Source: an uncultured Lysobacteraceae bacterium (lineage in GTDB: Bacteria; Pseudomonadota; Gammaproteobacteria; Xanthomonadales; Rhodanobacteraceae). Taken from it: DNA of 16,593 bases. A program made the position numbers and the translations under genes. The notes below the pieces were generated by a model. It did no database searches. It had not been told where the DNA came from and saw nothing but the letters and a program-made list of their open reading frames with translations. This document shows, piece after piece, positions 6,700-12,754 of the stretch; position 1 is the stretch's first letter, and the number at the start of each line of letters is the position of its first letter. Location of the stretch: NCBI GenBank assembly GCA_946480705.1, contig CAMLLF010000014.1, positions 1 through 16,593 on the forward strand, in the 5' to 3' direction.

Positions 6700-7188
6700 A
6701 TGAACGCGGAGAAGAACAAGGTCGTCAGCTTCCATTACACGGTGACGGGAGAGGACGGCGAGGTCGTCGACAGCTCGCGCGAGCGCGGCGAACCGCTCTC
6801 GGTGCTGCTCGGCCACGGCAACATCATCCCAGGCCTCGAAAAAGCACTCGACGGCCGCGCGCAGGGCGACATGTTCACGATCGCGATCGAACCCGAGGAC
6901 GCCTACGGCTCGCGCAATCCCGACGCCAGGCAGCGTGTGCCGAAGAAGTATTTCCAGGGTGCGCAGAAGCTCAAGGCCGGCGACGTCACGGTGCTGAGCC
7001 TCAAGGAAGGCGGCCACCGCGTCGTCACCGTCGTCAAGGTCGGCATGACCGCGATCGACGTCGATCTCAATCATCCGCTGTCCGGCCAGAAGCTCACGTT
7101 CGACGTCGAAGTCACCGGCGTGCGCGAACCCGAGGCGGTCGAACTGCAGCACGGTCACGCGCACGGGGCGGGCGGGCACGCACACTGA
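6700..7188 (+). CDS. slyD: FKBP-type peptidyl-prolyl cis-trans isomerase, SlyD type
   Basis: The 162-residue product is a SlyD-type prolyl isomerase and chaperone. The FKBP domain is split: the first part includes VVDSS (22-26), PLSVLLGHGNIIPGLEKALDG (32-52) and EPEDAYG (64-70). An insert-in-flap chaperone domain spans about 71-120, and the fold closes with DLNHPLSGQKLTFDVEV (122-138). The C-terminus is a short His-rich tail with His151, 153, 155, 160 and 162, which suits metal binding. In E. coli, SlyD assists folding and nickel delivery, but its tail is longer and contains Cys; none is present here. It has its own promoter candidate. A long imperfect hairpin follows before the convergent NlpC gene. 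The symbol is by family; a paralogue is possible. Confidence 0.93.
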   Translation: MNAEKNKVVSFHYTVTGEDGEVVDSSRERGEPLSVLLGHGNIIPGLEKALDGRAQGDMFTIAIEPEDAYGSRNPDARQRVPKKYFQGAQKLKAGDVTVLSLKEGGHRVVTVVKVGMTAIDVDLNHPLSGQKLTFDVEVTGVREPEAVELQHGHAHGAGGHAH

Positions 7189-7207
7189 ACGCAGAAAATG
7201 GAGGGCA

Positions 7208-7256
7208 GGAGTGAGAAACGAGCGGGGTATCCGCGCACTTGCTCTTTTCTCGCTCC
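7208..7256. terminator. Hairpin between convergent slyD and NlpC genes
   Basis: A 16-base arm (7208-7223) pairs with 7241-7256 around a 17-base loop, with one mismatch and one G-T wobble. It lies 20 bases past the slyD stop and 17 bases from the NlpC stop, so it can serve both strands. No long T-run follows, so it may stop polymerase weakly or protect 3' ends. Confidence 0.55.
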
Positions 7257-7272
7257 CGACGCTTTCCTCGCT

Positions 7273-7761
7273 TCACCGGATCAGCCGCTTCGCCCCGACG
7301 AAATGCTGCCGCCAGTAGTCGCCGTCGAGCGCATCCAGGCGCACCGTGCCGCCGCGGCTCGGCGCGTGGACGAAGCGGCCTTCGCCGACGTAGATGCCGA
7401 TGTGGCTGATGCTGCCGCCGTCGCGGAAGAACACGAGGTCGCCGGGTACGAGGCGGCCGCGTGCGATCGCGGGAGCGTCGAGGCGGTCGATGTCGGCGGC
7501 GCTGCGCGGCAGTCGCGCGCCGGCGACGTCGTGGAAGATGTAGCCGATCAGACCGCTGCAGTCGAAGCCGCCTTCCGGCGTGTTGCCGCCGTAGCGATAC
7601 GGTGTGCCGACGAGGCTGATCGCGCGGAACAGGATGTCGTTGGGGCTCGCGTCGATGTGCGGCGCGGCGATCGTCGCGCGCGTCGGCGTGCGGGCGCCGC
7701 AGCCGGCGAGCAGTGCGATGACCGACAGCACGGCAAGCACGCGCAACGCCGCCGCCGTCAC
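7273..7761 (-). CDS. NlpC/P60 family cell-wall peptidase lipoprotein
   Basis: This 162-residue protein starts with a lipoprotein signal: a hydrophobic stretch at 6-20 and the lipobox LAGC (18-21), so Cys21 should be lipidated and the protein anchored to a membrane, probably the outer one. The NlpC/P60 domain (about 42-160) holds the catalytic Cys68 in FDCSG, His120 in SHIGIYVG and a third polar residue His132 in FVHAPS. The family cleaves peptide crosslinks or stems in peptidoglycan (D,L-endopeptidase, as in Spr/MepS). The GTG start at 7761 overlaps the TGA of the amidase gene (GTGA), which implies translational coupling. It is a short form with little besides the catalytic domain. Confidence 0.92.
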   Translation of the reverse strand: MTAAALRVLAVLSVIALLAGCGARTPTRATIAAPHIDASPNDILFRAISLVGTPYRYGGNTPEGGFDCSGLIGYIFHDVAGARLPRSAADIDRLDAPAIARGRLVPGDLVFFRDGGSISHIGIYVGEGRFVHAPSRGGTVRLDALDGDYWRQHFVGAKRLIR

Positions 7762-8330
7762 GGTGTCGCCTCGGGCCGCAGCCGCGTCAGGCCGGTCTCG
7801 CTCAGGCGCGGCCACGGAAACAGCGGGCCCGGATCGCGCTTGCGCCGCACGCGCAACGCGGCGTCGTCGCTCGCCGGCACCTCGGCCGTATCGAGGTCTT
7901 CGTGGCCGGCGATGTAGCGCAGATTCGCGTGGTTCGCGCGCAGTTGCTGCAGCAGCGCGAGCAGGCGGTCGATCTGCGCTTCGGTGTACGGCTGGTCCAT
8001 GACCTGACGACGCGAATCGAGCCAGTCGGGCCAGCGGCCGCGGTTCGTCAGCTCGATGCCGATCGCGCGTTCGTTGTAGCCGCGCGTGTGATGCGCGACG
8101 CGCTCGTCGGCGACGTAGCGGAACACGCTGCCGTCGTCGTCGATGTAGTAGTGGCCGCTGTTGCCGGTGCCGGACGGGTAGATCGACGCCTCGCCGTAGC
8201 GTCGCGCGGTCGCGAGGTCGGGCAGCTCGGTGCAGTGGATCACGACGAGGTCGATGTCGGCGCTGCGCCGCAGCGCCAGGCGCTCGACGTAGGGCAGCGG
8301 CTGGTCGTGCACGGCGAGGTCGGCAGGCAT
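7758..8330 (-). CDS. AmpD-like N-acetylmuramoyl-L-alanine amidase (Amidase_2)
   Basis: The 190-residue protein is a zinc amidase that would cut the bond between N-acetylmuramic acid and the stem peptide. Visible features are VVIHCTEL (29-36, Zn ligand His32), SGHYYIDDDGSVFRYV (58-73), VAHHTRG (78-84), AIGIELTNRG (89-98, Glu93), AGHEDLDTAEVP (141-152, His143) and KRDPGP (164-169, Asp167). His32, His143 and Asp167 match the three AmpD zinc ligands, with about 13 extra residues between the last two. No signal peptide is seen, so it may act on recycled muropeptides in the cytoplasm. An ATG at 8384 would add 18 Ala/Arg-rich residues, but it lies upstream of the best promoter; a -10 box ends 7 bases before the ATG at 8330, favouring this start. 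It is coupled to the NlpC gene. Confidence 0.9.
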   Translation of the reverse strand: MPADLAVHDQPLPYVERLALRRSADIDLVVIHCTELPDLATARRYGEASIYPSGTGNSGHYYIDDDGSVFRYVADERVAHHTRGYNERAIGIELTNRGRWPDWLDSRRQVMDQPYTEAQIDRLLALLQQLRANHANLRYIAGHEDLDTAEVPASDDAALRVRRKRDPGPLFPWPRLSETGLTRLRPEATP

Positions 8331-8337
8331 GGCGCGC

Positions 8338-8366
8338 AGTCTGGCATGCGCTGCGCCGGCTGCCAA
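8338..8366 (-). promoter_or_regulatory. Promoter of the amidase-NlpC unit (leaderless)
   Basis: On the minus strand, TTGGCA (8366-8361) and CAGACT (8343-8338) are separated by 17 bp, then GCGCGCC, then the ATG at 8330. No ribosome site fits in the gap, so a leaderless mRNA is predicted. The -10 is imperfect but the -35 and spacing are good. Confidence 0.6.
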
Positions 8367-8378
8367 CGCGGCGCGTGC

Positions 8379-8384
8379 TAGCAT
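8379..8384 (+). promoter_or_regulatory. Candidate -10 box for the leader RNA
   Basis: TAGCAT is followed by TCGCGCC, in the GCTAnnaT-CGCGCC pattern shared with other promoters here. Transcription would start near 8391 and run through the structured leader towards the hydrolase gene. The -35 region is weak and lies next to the divergent amidase promoter. Confidence 0.45.
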
Positions 8385-8390
8385 TCGCGC

Positions 8391-8545
8391 CCGGTCGCCG
8401 AGGGGAACGTCGAATAGCGTCGACAGTCCCGCGGCGCAGCCCTGCGCCGCTCGCGATCGGGCGCGTAGCGCCTGAACAGCGGAGCCGAGTCCGGACCTGC
8501 GCCGGATTCGGCGACTTCAAAAATGCGCCGGAACGGCGATTTTTA
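8391..8545 (+). ncRNA. Structured leader or small RNA upstream of the hydrolase-rlmKL unit
   Basis: Between a -10-like box and a terminator-like hairpin lie several strong stems: 8409-8413 with 8420-8424 (5 bp), 8431-8438 with 8443-8450 (8 bp, perfect, 4-base loop), 8460-8464 with 8468-8472 (5 bp), and 8484-8494 with 8502-8512 (11 bp, one G-U, 7-base loop). The 5' segment 8394-8401 is also perfectly complementary to 8508-8515, which competes with the last hairpin. The 9-mer TGCGCCGGA occurs at 8498-8506 and again in the terminator arm at 8524-8532, so alternative pairings are possible. I do not recognise a known riboswitch, 6S, SRP, RNase P or tmRNA. It could be an attenuated leader, a free small RNA of about 155 nt, or GC-rich spacer folding by chance. 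Confidence 0.45.
8526..8544 (+). terminator. Intrinsic terminator or attenuator
   Basis: CGCCG (8526-8530), GAA, CGGCG (8534-8538), then A and five Ts (8540-8544). An A-run at 8519-8523 mirrors the T-run. It ends 35 bases before the ATG at 8580. The stem is short but pure GC. Confidence 0.6.
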
Positions 8546-8579
8546 GAGAATCCCCGATACTCGTACGCGAGGTACTCCG

Positions 8580-9137
8580 ATGAAAGGTCACGTCATCCTG
8601 TCGCACGGTTCCGACAGCGGTCCCGAAGGCACGAAGGTGAAGGCCCTGGCGGCGGTGGCGACGTCCTGCGGCTGGCGCGCGAGCCGTGGCGACTATCGCG
8701 ACCTCGACGCGCGCGGCATGCTGGCCTGCATCGAACCGCGCATCGCGCGCGTGCGCCACAAGATGCGCCCGGGCGAGCGCACGCTGCTCGTCGGTTCGAG
8801 CATGGGCGCGTTCACCTCGGCGCTGGCGTCGCTCGAAATGGATATCGCCGGGCTGTTCCTGATCGCGCTGCCGCTGGAGATTCCCGGCTATGACAAACCG
8901 TTCGACGCGCGCCGCGTGCCGACGACCGTCGTGCACGGCTGGAACGACGAAATCTGTCCGGCGTCGGAAGTCGTTACGTTCGCGCGCCAGCGCCGCGCGA
9001 CGCTGCTGATGGTGCCCGACACGCACCGCCTCGCCGATCACGTCGAAGTGATTGCCGAGCAGTTCCGTCTGTTCCTCGCCGCGATCGAAGCCGAACCGGA
9101 TCTCGCCGCGCTCGGCGACCTCGACGTCGAAGAATGA
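8580..9137 (+). CDS. Small alpha/beta-fold hydrolase
   Basis: This 185-residue protein has a compact alpha/beta hydrolase core without a lid. Residues 4-20 (VILSHGSDSGPEGTKV) hold the oxyanion-side HG motif. The nucleophile elbow is VGSSMGA (71-77, Ser74), the acid is likely Asp123 in VHGWNDEICP, and the base is His149 or His154 in PDTHRLADH. It resembles the KANL3/TEX30-like group of short hydrolases; the substrate is unknown. GAGG at 8569-8572 precedes the ATG at 8580 with a 7-base gap. Its stop overlaps the rlmKL start (ATGA), so the two are translationally coupled. An upstream terminator-like hairpin suggests attenuation, or a separate promoter such as GATACT at 8556-8561. Confidence 0.87.
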   Translation: MKGHVILSHGSDSGPEGTKVKALAAVATSCGWRASRGDYRDLDARGMLACIEPRIARVRHKMRPGERTLLVGSSMGAFTSALASLEMDIAGLFLIALPLEIPGYDKPFDARRVPTTVVHGWNDEICPASEVVTFARQRRATLLMVPDTHRLADHVEVIAEQFRLFLAAIEAEPDLAALGDLDVEE

Positions 9138-11269
9138 GCGCAGTGCTGAAGCTGTTCGCGACCTGCCCGAAAGGGCTCGAATACCTGCTGCGCGACGAAC
9201 TCGCCGCGCTCGGCGCCACGGAGGCACGCGAAGCGCTGGCCGGCGTGCACTTCGCCGGATCGCTCGAGGTCGCGTACCGCGCCTGTCTCTGGTCGCGGCT
9301 CGCGAGCCGCATCCTGCTGCCGCTCGCCGAATTCGACGCGCCCGACGGCGAGGCGCTCTACGACGGCGTCGCCGGCGTGGACTTCGCGACGCATCTCGCG
9401 CCGGACGGCCGCTTCGCGATCGACGCGGTCGGCGCGACGCGCGGCATCAGTCACAGCCATTACGCCGTGCAGCGCGTCAAGGATGCGCTCGTCGATCAGT
9501 TCCGCCAGCGTTCCGGCACGCGGCCCGACGTCGACACCGAACGTCCCGATATTCGACTGAACCTGCTGCTGCGGCGCGAGCGCGGCACCTTGTCGCTCGA
9601 TCTGTCCGGCGCGCCGCTGCATCAGCGCGGCTGGCGCCGCGGCCACGGCCAGGCCTCGCTGAAGGAAAACCTCGCGGCCGCACTGCTGCTGCGCGCGCAG
9701 TGGCCGGCCGTGCATGAAGCCGGCGGCGCGCTCGTCGATCCGCTGTGCGGTTCGGGCTCGCTCGTGATCGAAGCCGCGTGGATGGCGGCCGACGTCGCGC
9801 CGGGCTGGAAGCGCGACTACTACGGCGTGAACGGATGGCTCGGTCACGACGCGGCGCTGTGGCAGCGGCTGCGCGACGAAGTGAACGCGCGTGCCCAGCA
9901 GGGCCTGTCGACGCTGGCGGCGAAGTTCTTCGGTTTCGACGACGACCCGCGCGCGCTCGAAGACGCGCGCCACAACGCGCAGGATGCCGGCGTCGCCGGA
10001 TTCGTGCATCTGGCGCGGCGTCCGCTCGCGCAGCTGCAGCGACCGCAGGGCTGCGATGCGCCGGGGCTCGTCATCACGAATCCTCCCTACGGCCAGCGCA
10101 TCGGCGACCGCGACGCGCTGCAGCCGCTGTATCGGCAGCTCGGCGACAAACTGACCGCCGAATTCGCGGGCTGGCGCGCGAGCGTCATCACGTCCGACGC
10201 CGATCTCGGACGCGCGATCGGACTGCGCGCGGTCAAGCGCTATGCGCTCTACAACGGCGCGCTCGAATGCCAGCTGCTGAACTTCGAGCCCGGCGCGCAG
10301 GAAGCGGAAGCGCCGCGCGAACCCAAGCCGCTGTCGGCCGGCGCGCAGATGCTGAAGAACCGGATCGAGAAGAACCGCCGCCACCTGCGCAAGCGCGTCG
10401 AGCGCGAGGGCGTGGAGTGCTACCGCCTCTACGATGCGGACCTGCCCGAATACGCCGCGGCGATCGACGTCTACGGCGATCATCTGCACATCCAGGAATA
10501 TCAGGCGCCGCCGTCGATCGACGAGGAAACCGCGCGGCAGCGCTGGCGCGAGATCGTACGCGTCGCCGGTGAAACACTGGTCGTGCCGCGCGAGCGCATC
10601 GCGACCAAACAGCGCTATCGCGGCAAGGGCGGCGAGAAGTACGGCCGCATGGCGCAGCGCGGCGAACTGCTGACCGTGCAGGAAGGCGGCCTGCAGTTCC
10701 TCGTGAATCTCTGGGACTACCTCGACACGGGCCTGTTCCTCGATCACCGCCCGCTGCGCGCACGCGTGCGCGAACTCGCGCGCGGCGCGCGGTTCCTGAA
10801 TCTGTTCTGCTATACCGGTGCCGTCAGCGTCTATGCCGCGGCCGGCGGCGCGGCGAGCACGACCAGCGTGGATCTGTCGACGACCTACCTCGAATGGGCT
10901 TCGCGCAATCTCGCGCTGAACGGTTTCACCGGTTCGCGGCACCGGCTCGTGCAGGCCGACGCGATGGCGTTTCTCGAACACGACGATGCGCAGTACGACC
11001 TCATCTACGTCGATCCGCCGACCTTTTCCAATTCCAAGCGCGCCGATGATTTCGACGTGCAGCGCGATCACGCGCGGCTGCTGACGCATTGCGCCGCGCA
11101 TCTGGCGCCCGGCGGGCTGATTCTGTTCTCCAACAATTTCCGCCGCTTCCAGCTCGATTCGGAAGCGCTGCGCGAACTGGCGATCCGCGAGATCAGCGCC
11201 GCGACGATACCGTTCGACTTCGAGCGCAATCCGCGCATTCACCGCGCCTGGGAACTCCGGCGCGCATAG
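9134..11269 (+). CDS. rlmL: Bifunctional 23S rRNA methyltransferase RlmKL
   Basis: The 711-residue protein fuses two methyltransferases that modify 23S rRNA: RlmL (m2G2445, N-terminal) and RlmK (m7G2069, C-terminal). An RNA-binding THUMP domain covers about 45-160. The RlmL half has DPLCGSGSLVIEAA (202-215, SAM binding) and NPPYG (316-320, catalytic). The RlmK half has FLNLFCYTGAVSVYAA (554-569) and DPPTFSNS (627-634). Length and order match E. coli RlmKL (about 700 residues). It starts inside the stop of the preceding hydrolase gene (ATGA overlap). I saw no T-tailed terminator directly after it; an inverted-repeat region and the promoter of the next gene follow. Long open frames on the opposite strand here are mirror artefacts of high GC. 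Confidence 0.97.
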   Translation: MSAVLKLFATCPKGLEYLLRDELAALGATEAREALAGVHFAGSLEVAYRACLWSRLASRILLPLAEFDAPDGEALYDGVAGVDFATHLAPDGRFAIDAVGATRGISHSHYAVQRVKDALVDQFRQRSGTRPDVDTERPDIRLNLLLRRERGTLSLDLSGAPLHQRGWRRGHGQASLKENLAAALLLRAQWPAVHEAGGALVDPLCGSGSLVIEAAWMAADVAPGWKRDYYGVNGWLGHDAALWQRLRDEVNARAQQGLSTLAAKFFGFDDDPRALEDARHNAQDAGVAGFVHLARRPLAQLQRPQGCDAPGLVITNPPYGQRIGDRDALQPLYRQLGDKLTAEFAGWRASVITSDADLGRAIGLRAVKRYALYNGALECQLLNFEPGAQEAEAPREPKPLSAGAQMLKNRIEKNRRHLRKRVEREGVECYRLYDADLPEYAAAIDVYGDHLHIQEYQAPPSIDEETARQRWREIVRVAGETLVVPRERIATKQRYRGKGGEKYGRMAQRGELLTVQEGGLQFLVNLWDYLDTGLFLDHRPLRARVRELARGARFLNLFCYTGAVSVYAAAGGAASTTSVDLSTTYLEWASRNLALNGFTGSRHRLVQADAMAFLEHDDAQYDLIYVDPPTFSNSKRADDFDVQRDHARLLTHCAAHLAPGGLILFSNNFRRFQLDSEALRELAIREISAATIPFDFERNPRIHRAWELRRA

Positions 11270-11300
11270 CGCGAGAGATGTGGCGAACTCGGCCGTTTTT

Positions 11301-11330
11301 ACGTCTGGACGTCAAGAATTCGTTAATTCT
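11301..11330. promoter_or_regulatory. Two inverted repeats, candidate operator
   Basis: ACGTC-TG-GACGT (11301-11312) and AGAATT-CGTT-AATTCT (11315-11330) lie side by side in an unusually AT-rich patch, ending 3 bases before a perfect TTGACA. Both are perfect dyads of a size suited to a dimeric regulator. They could also act as an RNA structure at the end of the rlmKL transcript. Confidence 0.45.
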
Positions 11331-11333
11331 GGA

Positions 11334-11361
11334 TTGACAAATATGGCCGCTTTCCGATAAG
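11334..11361 (+). promoter_or_regulatory. Promoter of the Tyr-rich secreted protein gene
   Basis: Consensus TTGACA (11334-11339), a 16-bp spacer, then GATAAG (11356-11361). A leader of about 50 bases follows, with AGGG (11407-11410) 8 bases before the ATG at 11419. Confidence 0.65.
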
Positions 11362-11418
11362 CGCGGATTCAGCCGCTGCGCCCCAGCATGCGAGCCGCAA
11401 TCCCGCAGGGTCATCGCC

Positions 11419-11847
11419 ATGAATGCCAAAACCTCGACTTCGTTTCGCCGCATCGTTCTCGTCCTCGTAGCGCTTGCCGCGCTCGCCTTCGGTTCCGCGG
11501 CCTCGGCGCGTGATCGCGTCAGCAGCAGCATCGGCGGCCCGGGTTACGGCGTCAGCTACTCCAACTGGGGCGGCGGCCATTGGGGCGGTTACTACTCGAA
11601 CCATCGTCCGCATTACGGCTACGGCTATTACAGCGGCTATCGCGGTCCGTATCGCGCCGGCTACAGCTACTACTCGCCGTATCCGTCCTATCGGACGGTC
11701 CGTCACTATCACAGCCGCCCGGTCGTCGTGCGCCGCGTCGAACGCTACTATGACGTCGATTACGACGACGGCTACTACCGCCGTTCCAACAGCCGCTACT
11801 ACGATCGCGACGACCGCTATTACGACCGCGACCGCTACTACGACTGA
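11419..11847 (+). CDS. Secreted Tyr/Gly-rich low-complexity protein
   Basis: The 142-residue product has a clear signal peptide (Arg10-Arg11, hydrophobic core 12-24, likely cut after Ala30 in ASA). The mature 112 residues include 27 tyrosines and no cysteine. The first part is Gly/Tyr/Ser-rich (GGGHWGGYYS at 51-60, HYGYGYYSGYRG at 65-76). The end is an Arg/Asp/Tyr repeat with RYYD at 109-112, 126-129, 133-136 and 139-142. I do not recognise a defined domain. Such composition suits a disordered, surface-associated or matrix protein, but that is inference. The gene stands alone, with its own promoter, upstream dyads and a downstream terminator. The ATG at 11419 is fixed by the ribosome site and signal peptide. 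Confidence 0.85.
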   Translation: MNAKTSTSFRRIVLVLVALAALAFGSAASARDRVSSSIGGPGYGVSYSNWGGGHWGGYYSNHRPHYGYGYYSGYRGPYRAGYSYYSPYPSYRTVRHYHSRPVVVRRVERYYDVDYDDGYYRRSNSRYYDRDDRYYDRDRYYD

Positions 11848-11907
11848 CGCGTGACGTTTCTGTCCGGCAGTTTCCGCCCGGCGTCGACCGGGCCCTGCCG
11901 GCAACCG

Positions 11908-11951
11908 GCCCCGCCATCTTTCCCCTGAGGTGGCGGGGCTTTCTCGTTTCT
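11908..11951 (+). terminator. Intrinsic terminator of the Tyr-rich protein gene
   Basis: GCCCCGCCA (11908-11916) pairs perfectly with TGGCGGGGC (11931-11939); two further inner pairs (T-G, C-G) extend the stem around a 10-base loop. A T-rich tail follows (TTTCTCGTTTCT). It lies 60 bases past the stop codon. Confidence 0.85.
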
Positions 11952-12008
11952 GAAGATCGGCTTTCGCGGCGGGACGTAAAGCCGTCGCGCGTGCGCCGGG
12001 CGTCGTGG

Positions 12009-12014
12009 TACAAA
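12009..12014 (+). promoter_or_regulatory. Candidate -10 box for the PmtA-like gene
   Basis: TACAAA is followed by GGGCGCC, 26 bases before the ATG at 12041. It fits the shared -10-plus-CGCC pattern; the -35 is weak. Confidence 0.4.
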
Positions 12015-12040
12015 GGGCGCCGTTTTCGACGGTCACATCA

Positions 12041-12691
12041 ATGCAACATCGCGCACGCGGCGGCAACGGGCCTTCGCCAACCCTGACTTTTTTTCGCCAG
12101 TGGCTGAAGAATCCACTGTCCGTCGCCGCGCTGTCGCCGTCGGGCAAGCAGCTCGCGCGACTCATGGTGCGCGAGCTGCCCGAGCGGCCGCGCCGCGTCG
12201 TCGAACTCGGCGGCGGCACCGGCGTGTTCACGCAGGCGATGCTCGACAACGGCATCGCGCCGGCGCATCTGCTCGTCGTCGAACTCAATGAAGAACTGCA
12301 CAAGTTCCTGCAGAACCGCTTTCCCGACGTCAACGTGGTCTGCGGCGACGCGCGCGAGCTTCCGGCGATGGTCGAAAGCGCCGGCTTCGATCGCGACAGC
12401 GGCGTCGATGCGGTCGTCAGCGGTCTCGGTCTGCTGTCCATGCCGCGCACGCTGCAGCGCGACATCCTGCGCGCCGCGTTCGCCGTGCTCGCGCCGGAAG
12501 GGCGCATGGTGCAGTTCACCTATGGCCCGGTCAGCCCGGTGCCGCGCGAAACGCTGGACGAACTCGGTCTGACGGTGCGCCGCGGCGGCTTCGCCTGGTG
12601 GAACATGCCGCCGGCGTCGGTCTTCATCTACCAGCGTGCGCGTTCGCGCCCGATCACGCCGGTCCGCGCAGGCGATCGCAACGGGGCTTGA
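12041..12691 (+). CDS. PmtA-like phospholipid N-methyltransferase
   Basis: This 216-residue SAM-dependent methyltransferase resembles the PmtA family, which methylates phosphatidylethanolamine stepwise towards phosphatidylcholine at the inner membrane. It starts with a basic amphipathic region, FFRQWLKNPLSVAALSPSG (17-35), typical of the family and likely to bind membrane. The SAM motif VELGGGTGVF is at 54-63 and an acidic strand end VVEL at 79-82. GDA (102-104) and the family-like FDAVVS-type strand (VDAVVSGLGLLSMP, 122-135) follow. QFTYGPVSPVP (158-168) and NMPPASV (188-194) complete the pattern. ATG at 12041 was chosen over an upstream GTG because the upstream codons include the promoter candidate; its ribosome site is weak. 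Activity on phospholipid is inferred, and one- to three-step specificity cannot be told. Confidence 0.85.
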   Translation: MQHRARGGNGPSPTLTFFRQWLKNPLSVAALSPSGKQLARLMVRELPERPRRVVELGGGTGVFTQAMLDNGIAPAHLLVVELNEELHKFLQNRFPDVNVVCGDARELPAMVESAGFDRDSGVDAVVSGLGLLSMPRTLQRDILRAAFAVLAPEGRMVQFTYGPVSPVPRETLDELGLTVRRGGFAWWNMPPASVFIYQRARSRPITPVRAGDRNGA

Positions 12692-12717
12692 GCGCCGGGG
12701 AACGCGGCGGGGTTTGC

Positions 12718-12723
12718 TAACAT
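12718..12723 (+). promoter_or_regulatory. Candidate -10 box for gltX
   Basis: TAACAT in the context GCTAACATACCCGCC, 31 bases before the gltX ATG. It follows the shared pattern; no clear -35 is seen. Confidence 0.45.
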
Positions 12724-12754
12724 ACCCGCCCTTTTTGCCGTCGATGTGCCCGCG

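Noticed and set aside
8331..8384. Longer amidase starting at the ATG at 8384
   Set aside because: The extra 18 residues are Ala/Arg-rich without a proper signal peptide, and the best promoter lies inside that stretch.
8391..8545. 6S RNA, SRP RNA, tmRNA, RNase P RNA or tRNA
   Set aside because: The leader is structured, but I could not find the conserved sequence elements of any of these, such as the SRP GGAAG loop or a T-loop GGTTCGA.
9038..11242. A 734-codon open frame on the minus strand across rlmKL
   Set aside because: It is the mirror of a real, strongly conserved gene; high GC at third positions suppresses stops on the opposite strand. Its translation is Arg/Ala-rich without recognisable domains.
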